24,178 nucleotides of DNA from JBBSEZ01 sp038239195 (GCA_038239195.1 JBBSEZ010000109.1:1-24178), one strand, 5' to 3'. Shown: positions 1 through 11,185, counted from the first letter of the stretch. Numbers and translations: made by a program. Notes: a model not told the origin generated them from the sequence alone.

Positions 1-3431
<3,431 letters not shown>

Positions 3432-3446
3432 AGAGCGGAACAATCT

Positions 3447-3506
3447 GTAGGGAACGCCCTCCGTGGCGTTCCTCTTCGGCGGAACGGCACGGAGGCCGTT
3501 CCCTAC
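3447..3506. repeat. REP/BIME-like double hairpin, copy 1
   Basis: The element reads GTAG, hairpin GGAACGCC-CTCCGT-GGCGTTCC (3451-3472), an 8-base spacer, hairpin GGAACGGC-ACGGAG-GCCGTTCC (3481-3502), CTAC. The two halves form an inverted pair, and each hairpin carries a GTAG foot on its outer side, which is the signature of REP sequences mobilised by REP-associated tyrosine transposases (RAYTs). A second copy of identical length lies at 15165-15224. It sits 15 bases after the rpoC stop, so it could also protect or end the rpoBC transcript, although no T-run follows. Confidence 0.8.
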
Positions 3507-3541
3507 AGGAGGCTCGCGTCGATCATCTTCCCGACGCGCCC

Positions 3542-3570
3542 TTGACCAACGGGGCGCGGGCCACTAGGTT
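3542..3570 (+). promoter_or_regulatory. Candidate housekeeping promoter for rpsL
   Basis: TTGACC (3542-3547) is separated by exactly 17 bases from TAGGTT (3565-3570). The -35 matches consensus at five of six positions and the -10 at three of six. It lies about 60 bases before the rpsL start and downstream of the REP-like element, so it would let the str genes be transcribed independently of rpoBC. The spacing is good, the -10 is weak, and no transcription start is known. Confidence 0.45.
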
Positions 3571-3631
3571 GAAACATCTGCGGCCCGGAAGCGGGCGCTC
3601 GAACAGGACAACGAAACCAACAGAGCTATCG

Positions 3632-4006
3632 ATGCCGACGATCAATCAACTGGTCCGCAAGGCACGCGTGGTGCAGCGGAGCCGACCGAAGCACCCCGCC
3701 CTGCACGGCTGCCCGCAGAAGAAGGGCGTGTGCTTGCAGGTGAAGATCATGACGCCGAAGAAGCCCAACTCGGCGTTGCGCAAGGTGGCGCGCGTGCGCC
3801 TCTCGAACAACGTCGAGGTGACGGCGTACATCCCGGGCGAGGGCCACAACCTCCAGGAGCACTCCATCGTGCTCGTGCGTGGCGGTCGCGTGCGCGACCT
3901 GCCGGGCGTGCGCTACCACATCGTCCGTGGGGTGCTCGATTCGCAGGGCGTGGCCGACCGCAAGCAGGCACGGTCGAAGTACGGCGCCAAGCGGGAAGGC
4001 AAGTAA
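3632..4006 (+). CDS. rpsL: 30S ribosomal protein S12
   Basis: S12 lies at the decoding centre and controls tRNA selection accuracy. The 124 residues align without gaps to E. coli S12 from MPTINQLVRK to SKYGAKREGK. The decoding loop TPKKPNSALRK (41-51, with Lys43) and the second loop GGRVRDLPGVRYH (84-96) are present, including Asp89, the residue methylthiolated by RimO in E. coli. Residue 88 (counting Met) is Arg, where E. coli has Lys; Lys-to-Arg here is a known streptomycin-resistance change. The ATG at 3632 gives the family length. The Shine-Dalgarno is poor. The next gene is not rpsG but a small zinc-ribbon protein starting 42 bases downstream. Confidence 0.98.
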   Translation: MPTINQLVRKARVVQRSRPKHPALHGCPQKKGVCLQVKIMTPKKPNSALRKVARVRLSNNVEVTAYIPGEGHNLQEHSIVLVRGGRVRDLPGVRYHIVRGVLDSQGVADRKQARSKYGAKREGK

Positions 4007-4048
4007 AGGATGACCTCCCGCATCCTCCATCCGAAGTCAGGAGACACG

Positions 4049-4300
4049 ATGAGGGAGCTGAAGTTGACCCTGGATTTCGCCTGTGGCAACTGCGAGCAGC
4101 CCGTGAGTGTGACCGTCCAGTACCGGGAACAAGGCTTCGCCTTCTTCCTGCCGGGCGGAGAAGAGGAAGCGGCCTCCGTGATTGTCCCTTGCCCGACGTG
4201 CGGGCAGATCAATCGTTTGACGTTCGAGCCGAACGGACAGGTGCGCTCGGTGCAGCCCGTGCGCTGTTTCCGCCTCTGCCCCGAGCCCTCGATCAACTGA
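4049..4300 (+). CDS. Small two-CxxC putative zinc-ribbon protein, unknown function
   Basis: I do not recognise this 83-residue protein. It has CGNC near residues 11-14 and CPTC near 50-53, about 35 residues apart, a typical zinc-ribbon arrangement, with a beta-rich segment (VSVTVQYREQGFAFFLPGG) and a run of acidic residues between them. Two further cysteines lie near the C-terminus (CFRLC). No signal peptide or membrane segment is visible. The start at 4049 is chosen because AGGAG (4039-4043) lies five bases upstream; an ATG in frame at 4010 lacks such a site and would add 13 residues. The gene sits between rpsL and rpsG, apparently in the same transcript, which suggests a role tied to ribosomes or expression at high growth rate. 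That role is inference from position only. Confidence 0.75.
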   Translation: MRELKLTLDFACGNCEQPVSVTVQYREQGFAFFLPGGEEEAASVIVPCPTCGQINRLTFEPNGQVRSVQPVRCFRLCPEPSIN

Positions 4301-4357
4301 AGATCAATGACTCAGGGGGGGCCTCGCCCTCCCGCAGCGAACACCGAGTGGGAGCCT

Positions 4358-4828
4358 ATGGGCAAGTTAACCGCGAGCAAAGAGACGCTGAAGCCGGACC
4401 CCCGGCACAACTCGATCCTGGCGAGCAAGTTCATCAACTGCCTGATGTGGCAGGGGAAGAAGGCGACCGCCATGCGGATCTTCTACGGGGCGCTGGACCA
4501 GATCAAGAAACGGATGCCGGACTCCCAGCCGATCGAGGTCTTCACCCAGGCCGTCGAGTACGTCAAGCCGACCGTCGAGGTGCGCTCCAAGCGCGTCGGC
4601 GGGGCGACGTATCAGGTGCCGATGCAGGTGAACAAGACCCGGCAACAGAGCCTGGCCATTCGCTGGATCATCGGCGCCGCCCGCTCCAAGGCAGGCCGCC
4701 CGATGTACCTGCGCCTGGCCGACGAACTGATGGCCGCCTACCGCCGCGAGGGCGAGGCGATGACCAAGCGCGAAAACACCATCAAGATGGCCGACTCGAA
4801 CAAGGCGTTTGCCCACTTCGCGTGGTAA
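4358..4828 (+). CDS. rpsG: 30S ribosomal protein S7
   Basis: S7 nucleates assembly of the 30S head by binding the 3' domain of 16S rRNA and contacts the E-site tRNA. The start at 4358 gives 156 residues, the usual length, and is preceded by GGGAG at 4350-4354, with tight spacing. Recognisable segments are NSILASKFINCLMWQGKKATA near the N-terminus, VEVRSKRVGGATYQVPMQV (the beta-hairpin) in the middle, and the C-terminal helix KRENTIKMADSNKAFAHFAW. An in-frame start 17 codons upstream would add a Gly/Pro-rich leader with no counterpart in the family and was not used. A strong terminator follows, so rpsG is probably the last gene of its transcript. Confidence 0.98.
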   Translation: MGKLTASKETLKPDPRHNSILASKFINCLMWQGKKATAMRIFYGALDQIKKRMPDSQPIEVFTQAVEYVKPTVEVRSKRVGGATYQVPMQVNKTRQQSLAIRWIIGAARSKAGRPMYLRLADELMAAYRREGEAMTKRENTIKMADSNKAFAHFAW

Positions 4829-4844
4829 GCAGAGGCCCCCCGCA

Positions 4845-4910
4845 CGGCAATCGGCCGGCTGGTCCCACCCCAACTCATGGGGGGGAGACCGACCGGCCGG
4901 TTGCCGTTTT
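4845..4910 (+). terminator. Rho-independent terminator after rpsG
   Basis: Two 20-base arms (4845-4864 and 4887-4906) pair almost completely; the few differences are partly G-U tolerated. The second arm ends GGTTGCCG and is followed at once by TTTT (4907-4910). A GC-rich stem with a T-run 17 bases after the rpsG stop is a classic intrinsic terminator, and it is the clearest one in the window. It separates rpsL-rpsG from fusA. Confidence 0.75.
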
Positions 4911-4911
4911 C

Positions 4912-4920
4912 TGCTAGAAT
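4912..4920 (+). promoter_or_regulatory. Extended -10 promoter for fusA
   Basis: The sequence TGCTAGAAT gives a TG extension (4912-4913) and a -10 hexamer TAGAAT matching TATAAT at five of six positions. No good -35 is seen 17 bases upstream, as is usual for extended -10 promoters. It begins just after the rpsG terminator and lies about 75 bases before the fusA start, so fusA is likely transcribed on its own. A similar TGC-TATAAG element precedes rpmJ. Confidence 0.6.
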
Positions 4921-4995
4921 GCCCCTGGCCCCGAGGGGTCGTATCGCGACGAGTCGGGTGGTCGCCCCGAGGTTCTTTGTGGAAGGATGACGCCA

Positions 4996-7110
<2,115 letters not shown>

Positions 7111-7129
7111 GACGTGAGGGCGGGGAGCA

Positions 7130-7582
7130 TCATTTGCCCCCGAGCGCCTCTCGAATGCGAGCGAGGCACTCGGCGGCGGACGGCCCCACCAGTTCGTGCT
7201 CCCACAGCCGCAGCACGCGCAGCCCGGCCTCTTTCAGCTTGATGGCGTTGCGCTGGTCGCGCGCCGCGTTCCCGGCGATCTTGGCGCTCCAGTAGGGGCG
7301 GTTGACGGTCGGGGCGTGTCCGCACTGCGGGCAGCCGTGCCAGTAGCAGCCATCGACGAAGACGGCGAGGCACGCTTCGGGAAAGAGGAAGTCCGGCTTG
7401 CCGGGAAGCCCCTCCGGGTGCAGCTTCCAGCCGCGGATGCCGGCCTGCGCAAGCAAGGCGCGCAGCCGGCGCTCGGTGCTCTTGTTGCCCTTCGCCTTGA
7501 TGGCCCGCATGCGGCCGGTGTGGCTGGCGGGGACGTTCTCGAACTTGCCGCCGGGCAGCTTCTCGCGCAAGGCGCGTTCCAT
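7130..7582 (-). CDS. vsr: Vsr-like very short patch repair endonuclease
   Basis: Vsr enzymes nick next to T:G mismatches that arise when 5-methylcytosine deaminates. The 150-residue protein has the Vsr core: TGRMRAIKAKGNKSTERRLRA (conserved Glu37), LPGKPDF with catalytic Asp64, FVDGCYWHGCPQCGH (77-89) with the aromatic pair YW, His82 and several cysteines as likely zinc ligands, and the C-terminal LRVLRLWEHEL. Asp77 occupies the place of His64 in E. coli Vsr, a variant I associate with many Vsr homologues. The ATG at 7582 is preceded on its strand by AAGGAG nine bases away; an upstream in-frame extension to 7711 is rejected for lack of conservation. It is the only minus-strand gene, and no cytosine methyltransferase accompanies it here. 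The target sequence is unknown. Confidence 0.88.
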   Translation of the reverse strand: MERALREKLPGGKFENVPASHTGRMRAIKAKGNKSTERRLRALLAQAGIRGWKLHPEGLPGKPDFLFPEACLAVFVDGCYWHGCPQCGHAPTVNRPYWSAKIAGNAARDQRNAIKLKEAGLRVLRLWEHELVGPSAAECLARIREALGGK

Positions 7583-7614
7583 CAGGGTTGGCTCCTTCCC
7601 AGTTGTCCCTTCAC

Positions 7615-7644
7615 AGTGTACCGAAGCAGCACGGGGCCCCTCAA
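7615..7644 (-). promoter_or_regulatory. Candidate promoter for vsr
   Basis: On the minus strand TTGAGG (7644-7639) is followed after 18 bases by TACACT (7620-7615), four of six matches each. The expected start would lie about 25 bases before the vsr ATG, leaving room for its AAGGAG site. The position and geometry fit, but the match is moderate. Confidence 0.4.
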
Positions 7645-7665
7645 GGGAGGCTGTCAGCGCGGCCC

Positions 7666-7686
7666 CTTTGTTCCGCGAGAACAAAG
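7666..7686. promoter_or_regulatory. Palindrome between the divergent vsr and rpsJ promoters (possible operator)
   Basis: CTTTGTTC (7666-7673) and GAACAAAG (7679-7686) are perfect inverted arms separated by CGCGA. The palindrome ends nine bases before the rpsJ -35 and lies upstream of the vsr promoter, a typical place for a regulator site shared by divergent genes. It could equally be a chance hairpin; no regulator is identified. Confidence 0.3.
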
Positions 7687-7695
7687 ATTCCGCAC

Positions 7696-7724
7696 TTGAC
7701 ACTCCTGCCACCCGTCCCTACCTT
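7696..7724 (+). promoter_or_regulatory. Housekeeping promoter for rpsJ and the S10 genes
   Basis: A perfect TTGACA (7696-7701) is followed after 17 bases by TACCTT (7719-7724, three of six matches). The predicted start near 7731 gives a leader of about 50 bases before the rpsJ GTG, with no obvious long structured leader like that of the E. coli S10 operon. This is the natural start point for the long ribosomal transcript that follows. Confidence 0.55.
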
Positions 7725-7779
7725 TACACTTTCCGAGATTATCGAGGCGGCGGACAAGAGCGGACGCGAGGTGAAAGCG

Positions 7780-8121
<342 letters not shown>

Positions 8122-8164
8122 AGCAGAGAAGCTAGCCGCCAACCCGACCTCTCACGGCAGAGGC

Positions 8165-8208
8165 AAACCTCATGGTGGGGTGGAGCAATCCACCCCACCA
8201 TGAGGTTT
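8165..8208. repeat. Perfect 20-bp hairpin with GCAA loop, in the place of rplC
   Basis: Arms 8165-8184 and 8189-8208 are perfectly complementary over 20 bases (core CATGGTGGGGTGGA) around a GCAA loop, a GNRA tetraloop. No T-run follows, so it is not a standard intrinsic terminator, though readthrough could be reduced. The rest of the 8122-8262 gap holds only the AGGAAAGG site before rplD. The perfection of the arms suggests a recently copied element or selection on structure. Confidence 0.75.
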
Positions 8209-8262
8209 ATACGCTGTCGAGGTCGGGCCCAGGGTCGGCGTTCCGAGGAAAGGGCTTGAACC

Positions 8263-8973
8263 GTGTCCAGCACCAAAGAAGCGAAACGCCTGAGCGTGCC
8301 GGTCTTCAACCACCAAGGCGAGTCGGTGGGGACCGTGGACGTTGACCCGGCCGACTTCGGCGGGAAGGTCAACAAGCAGCTCCTGCACGACGTCGTCGAG
8401 ATGTACCGGGCCAACCAGCGCGCCGGCACCCACTCGACGCTGCGCCGGGGCGAGGTAGCCGGGAGCACCAAGAAGCTGTTCCGCCAGAAGGGCACCGGCA
8501 ACGCCCGAGTCGGCACCCGCCGCACCAACAAGCGCCGCGGCGGTGGCACCGCCAAGGGCCCCAAGCCGCGCGACTACGAGTACCACCTGCCCAAGAAGGC
8601 CGTCCGCGCCGCCACCCGCATGGCCGTCCTGGCGAAGATCCAGGACAACGAAGCGCTCATCATCGACGACGTGACGGTGTCCGAGATCAAGACGAAGCAG
8701 GTCGCCAATCTCCTCAAGACGCTCAAGCTCAAGGACGTCTCCTGCCTGCTGGGGGTCGCCGACTACGACGTCAACCTGCACAAGTCGGCCCGCAACGTCG
8801 CCTTCCTCGAATTGCTCCCGACCTCCCAGTTCAACGCCTACGTCGTGCTCCGCCAGAAGCGCCTCGTGCTGACGCGCTCCGGCTTCGAGAAACTGCGCAG
8901 CGGGAAGACGGAAAAGGCCCCGGTCTCGGGCGAGGCCCCGGCCAGCAAGCCGGTGGAAGGCGCGAGCGCCTAA
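8263..8973 (+). CDS. rplD: 50S ribosomal protein L4
   Basis: L4 binds domain I of 23S rRNA, and its extended loop lines the peptide exit tunnel; in E. coli it also represses the S10 operon. The loop is recognisable as KKLFRQKGTGNARVGTRRTN followed by GGGTAKGPKPRDYEYHLPKK near residues 69-108. The protein is 236 residues, longer than E. coli L4 (201), the excess being a C-terminal Glu/Ala/Pro/Lys tail (after about residue 205). The start is GTG at 8263, with GAGGAAAGG some ten bases upstream. The Gly/Arg/Lys loop is the macrolide-related region. The upstream neighbour rplC is missing. Confidence 0.96.
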   Translation: MSSTKEAKRLSVPVFNHQGESVGTVDVDPADFGGKVNKQLLHDVVEMYRANQRAGTHSTLRRGEVAGSTKKLFRQKGTGNARVGTRRTNKRRGGGTAKGPKPRDYEYHLPKKAVRAATRMAVLAKIQDNEALIIDDVTVSEIKTKQVANLLKTLKLKDVSCLLGVADYDVNLHKSARNVAFLELLPTSQFNAYVVLRQKRLVLTRSGFEKLRSGKTEKAPVSGEAPASKPVEGASA

Positions 8974-8997
8974 GGGCGGTTCAAGAGGGAAGAGATC

Positions 8998-9321
8998 ATG
9001 GCAACACCAACGCACCAGCCCGTGACGCGGGGGCCGAAACTCGACGCCCACCAGATCGTCATTCGGCCGATCATCACCGAGAAGGCGACGCACCAGTCGC
9101 AGCACCGCAGCGCCTATCCGTTCGAGGTCAACCCCTGGGCGACCAAGGACGAGATCAAGGGCGCCGTCGAGGAATTGTTCAACGTTCGCGTGGCCAAGGT
9201 CCGCACGCAGAACCGGCTTGGCAAGCAGCGCCGCTTCCGCTTCCGCGTCGGGCGGCTGTCGAGCTGGAAGAAGGCCATCGTAACGCTCAAGCCGGACAGC
9301 CCGGCCATCGAGTTCTTCTGA
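8998..9321 (+). CDS. rplW: 50S ribosomal protein L23
   Basis: L23 sits at the tunnel exit and is the docking point for trigger factor and SRP. The 107-residue protein has the family start region QIVIRPIITEKAT, the beta strand PFEVNPWATKDEIKGAVEELFNVRVAKVRTQN, and GRLSSWKKAIVTLKPDSPAIEFF at the end. It starts 24 bases after rplD with GAGGGAAGAG just upstream. The N-terminus is about 15 residues longer than minimal L23. Order and spacing are those of a normal S10 cluster. Confidence 0.97.
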   Translation: MATPTHQPVTRGPKLDAHQIVIRPIITEKATHQSQHRSAYPFEVNPWATKDEIKGAVEELFNVRVAKVRTQNRLGKQRRFRFRVGRLSSWKKAIVTLKPDSPAIEFF

Positions 9322-9327
9322 GAAATC

Positions 9328-9374
9328 CGCAAAGCCGCAAGCGGTGCTTCAAAACCGCCGCTTGCGGCTTCGCG
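9328..9374. repeat. Hairpin repeat AAGCCGCAAGCGG, copy 1 (before rplB)
   Basis: AAGCCGCAAGCGG (9332-9344) pairs perfectly with CCGCTTGCGGCTT (9358-9370); with one mismatch the stem extends to 9328-9344 and 9358-9374. The same 13-base core forms a hairpin after rplB (10263-10308) with an unrelated loop, so this is a dispersed palindromic repeat rather than a gene-specific structure. Confidence 0.75.
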
Positions 9375-9399
9375 ATGAAGACATCTTGGGAGGTAGACC

Positions 9400-10254
9400 A
9401 TGGGCATTCGCCAATACAAGCCGACGACGCCTGGCCGCCGAGGCGGCTCCGTGAGCGACTTCGCGGAAATCACCGACCGCAAGAAGAAGCCGGAGAAGTC
9501 GCTGCTGAAGCCACGGCCCAACAAGGGCGGGCGCAACAACCAGGGCATCGTCTGCACGCGCTTCCGGGGCGGCGGCGCCAAGCGCATGTACCGCATCATC
9601 GACTTCAAGCGCCGCAAGGACGACATGTGGGCCACGGTCGTCTCCATCGAGTACGACCCCAACCGCTCGGCGCGCATCGCGCTGCTCCAATACGAGGACG
9701 GGACCAAGACGTACATCCTCGCGCCCGAGGGCCTCAAGAAGGACGACAAGATCGTCAGCGGCGAAGAAGTCGAGCCGCGCGTCGGCAACTGCATGCCGCT
9801 GCGACGCGTCCCGCCGGGCATGAGCGTCCACAACGTCGAGCTCCAGCCGGGGCACGGCGGGCAGATTTGCCGCAGCGCAGGCACGTCGGTGACGATCACG
9901 GCCCGCGAGGGCAAGTGGGCGCAGATCACGATGCCGTCGGGCGAAGTGCGGCGCGTCAGTTCGGAGTGCCGGGCCACCATCGGCATGATCGGTAACGCCG
10001 AGCACATGAACATCAGCCTCGGCAAGGCCGGCCGCAAGCGCCACATGGGCCGCAAGCCGCACAACCGCGGAACGTCGATGAACCCCGTCAGCCACCCGAT
10101 GGGCGGCGGCGAAGGGCGGACGGCAGGCGGCCGGCATCCGTGCAGCCCAACAGGGGTGCTGGCCAAGGGCGGCAAGACGCGCAAGAAGCGGAAACCATCG
10201 AACGCCGCGATCATCCGGCGGCGCCGACCGGGCCCGCACTACGCGGGGTCGTGA
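9400..10254 (+). CDS. rplB: 50S ribosomal protein L2
   Basis: L2 is a primary 23S rRNA binder required for subunit joining and peptidyl transferase activity. The 284 residues include the N-terminal PTTPGRRGGSVSDFAEIT, the RNA-binding GRNNQGIVCTRFRGGGAKR, LRRVPPGMSVHNVELQPGHG, and the C-terminal NPVSHPMGGGEGRTAGGRHP. In the last motif the histidine equivalent to E. coli His229 is kept, while the flanking positions that are Asp228 and His231 in E. coli are Ser and Met. GGGAGG (9388-9393) lies six bases before the ATG. The gene is flanked on both sides by copies of the same hairpin repeat. Confidence 0.98.
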   Translation: MGIRQYKPTTPGRRGGSVSDFAEITDRKKKPEKSLLKPRPNKGGRNNQGIVCTRFRGGGAKRMYRIIDFKRRKDDMWATVVSIEYDPNRSARIALLQYEDGTKTYILAPEGLKKDDKIVSGEEVEPRVGNCMPLRRVPPGMSVHNVELQPGHGGQICRSAGTSVTITAREGKWAQITMPSGEVRRVSSECRATIGMIGNAEHMNISLGKAGRKRHMGRKPHNRGTSMNPVSHPMGGGEGRTAGGRHPCSPTGVLAKGGKTRKKRKPSNAAIIRRRRPGPHYAGS

Positions 10255-10262
10255 TTATTCTC

Positions 10263-10308
10263 CGCCAAGCCGCAAGCGGCGCAGACGAGTGCCGCTTGCG
10301 GCTTGGCG
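10263..10308. repeat. Hairpin repeat AAGCCGCAAGCGG, copy 2 (after rplB)
   Basis: The 18-base arms 10263-10280 and 10291-10308 are perfectly complementary, with a 10-base loop. They contain the same 13-base core as the element before rplB. The hairpin begins nine bases after the rplB stop; no T-run follows, so termination is uncertain. Confidence 0.78.
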
Positions 10309-10356
10309 ATCCAGCAGAAAACGTGCCGGGCCCCTAGGCGCAAACCGACACAGTCC

Positions 10357-10362
10357 TATAAT
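10357..10362 (+). promoter_or_regulatory. Perfect -10 hexamer before rpsS
   Basis: TATAAT lies 25 bases before the rpsS ATG in a short AT-richer island (AGTCCTATAATCTCAATTTC) within very GC-rich sequence. No convincing -35 is found 16-18 bases upstream (CTAGGC or similar). It may be an internal promoter that boosts the genes from rpsS onward after the rplB hairpin. Confidence 0.4.
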
Positions 10363-10387
10363 CTCAATTTCACGCGGAGCGTTTGCG

Positions 10388-10660
10388 ATGAGCCGGTCGT
10401 CGAAAAAAGGCCCCTACTACGACGAGCGCCTGCTGACCAAGGTCGAGAAGGCGCAGCGGACGGGCCAGCGCGAGCCGATCAAGACGTGGTCGCGCGATTG
10501 CACCATCGTCCCCGATTTTGTCGGCGCGACGTTCCTGATCCACAACGGCCGGCTGTTCATGCGACTCTACGTCACGGAAGACATGGTCGGGCACAAGCTC
10601 GGCGAATTTGCCCCGACGCGGATCTTCAAAGGCCACAGTGGCGGCAAGGGAAAGAAGTAA
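10388..10660 (+). CDS. rpsS: 30S ribosomal protein S19
   Basis: S19 binds 16S rRNA in the head with S13 and forms part of the inter-subunit bridge. The 90 residues are the usual size and start MSRSSKKGPYYDERLLTKVE; later come IKTWSRDCTIVPDFVGATFLIHNGR and HKLGEFAPTRIFKGHSG. An in-frame upstream start at 10289 would read through the promoter region and has no family support. A 133-base gap with a hairpin and a perfect -10 precedes it, and a 171-base structured gap follows, so this gene may be under separate control. Confidence 0.97.
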   Translation: MSRSSKKGPYYDERLLTKVEKAQRTGQREPIKTWSRDCTIVPDFVGATFLIHNGRLFMRLYVTEDMVGHKLGEFAPTRIFKGHSGGKGKK

Positions 10661-10709
10661 GGCCCCGCGAAGTCACCCCGCCTTTCCTCTCGCTCGGGGA
10701 AGGGCCGAC

Positions 10710-10811
10710 AGAAGCCCACCCCCGGCCTTCCTGGACCACACCGTCCGGCTTCTGGCAGGGCCCCAGTCCCTGTCGCCGGCCGGCTGTTGTGGAGGCGAGG
10801 GGTGGGCTTCT
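10710..10811 (+). promoter_or_regulatory. Possible structured leader before rplV
   Basis: The rpsS-rplV gap is unusually long for this operon. AGAAGCCCACCCC (10710-10722) and GGGGTGGGCTTCT (10799-10811) are perfect inverted arms that enclose smaller possible stems: GGAC/GTCC, CAGGG/CCCTG and the self-complementary GCCGGCCGGC. The RNA could fold as a closed multi-branch structure ending shortly before the rplV ribosome site (GGAGAGG). Function is unknown; it may only be a degenerate repeat. Confidence 0.3.
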
Positions 10812-10831
10812 CCAGCGATGGGAGAGGTTCG

Positions 10832-11185
10832 ATGGAGTACAAGGCGATTCACCGTTACGCCGACATGTCCCCGCGCAAGGTGCGCCCTTTCGCGGCGCTG
10901 GTGCGCGGCCGGCCGGCGGACGAGGCGCTGGAACTGCTGAAGTTCCTGCCCAACAAGAGCGCCCGTCTGCTGGAGCAGGTCATCAAGAGCGCGCTGGGCA
11001 ACGCCGAGGACAAGGGCGCACGCAACATGGAGGACCTGTTCGTCTCCGAGGCGCGGATCGACGGCGGGCCCATCATGAAGCGCATTCAGCCGCGGGCCCG
11101 CGGGACGGCGTATCCGATCAAGCGCCGCTGTGCCCACATCCACGTGAGCCTGTCCGATGGCGAGGAAACGCCGGAGACGACGTGA
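10832..11185 (+). CDS. rplV: 50S ribosomal protein L22
   Basis: L22 contacts all 23S domains and its long hairpin lines the exit tunnel. The start MEYKAIHRYADMSPRKVRPFA at 10832 has GGAGAGG four bases upstream and gives 117 residues. The body contains LLKFLPNKSARLLEQVIKSAL, and the tunnel hairpin is GGPIMKRIQPRARGTAYPIKRR, with the usual RARG tip. An in-frame ATG 15 codons upstream was not used because it precedes the Shine-Dalgarno. The gap to rpsC is 59 bases. Confidence 0.97.
   Translation: MEYKAIHRYADMSPRKVRPFAALVRGRPADEALELLKFLPNKSARLLEQVIKSALGNAEDKGARNMEDLFVSEARIDGGPIMKRIQPRARGTAYPIKRRCAHIHVSLSDGEETPETT

Noticed and set aside
3447..3506. Intrinsic terminator for rpoC
   Set aside because: No T-run follows, and the same 60-bp element with GTAG feet recurs elsewhere, so a repeat is the better primary label.
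3730..4917. Long plus-strand frame of about 395 codons across rpsL, the small gene and rpsG
   Set aside because: It is an off-frame reading of three well-supported genes and passes through the terminator.
7583..7711. N-terminal extension of Vsr upstream of 7582
   Set aside because: No similarity, overlaps the likely vsr promoter, and AAGGAG fixes the start at 7582.
7588..7779. N-terminal extension of S10 from 7588
   Set aside because: It would run through the rpsJ promoter, has no family similarity, and a strong Shine-Dalgarno points to GTG 7780.
8122..8262. Remnant of rplC
   Set aside because: Only the hairpin and a ribosome site are visible in all frames; no L3 motif is present.
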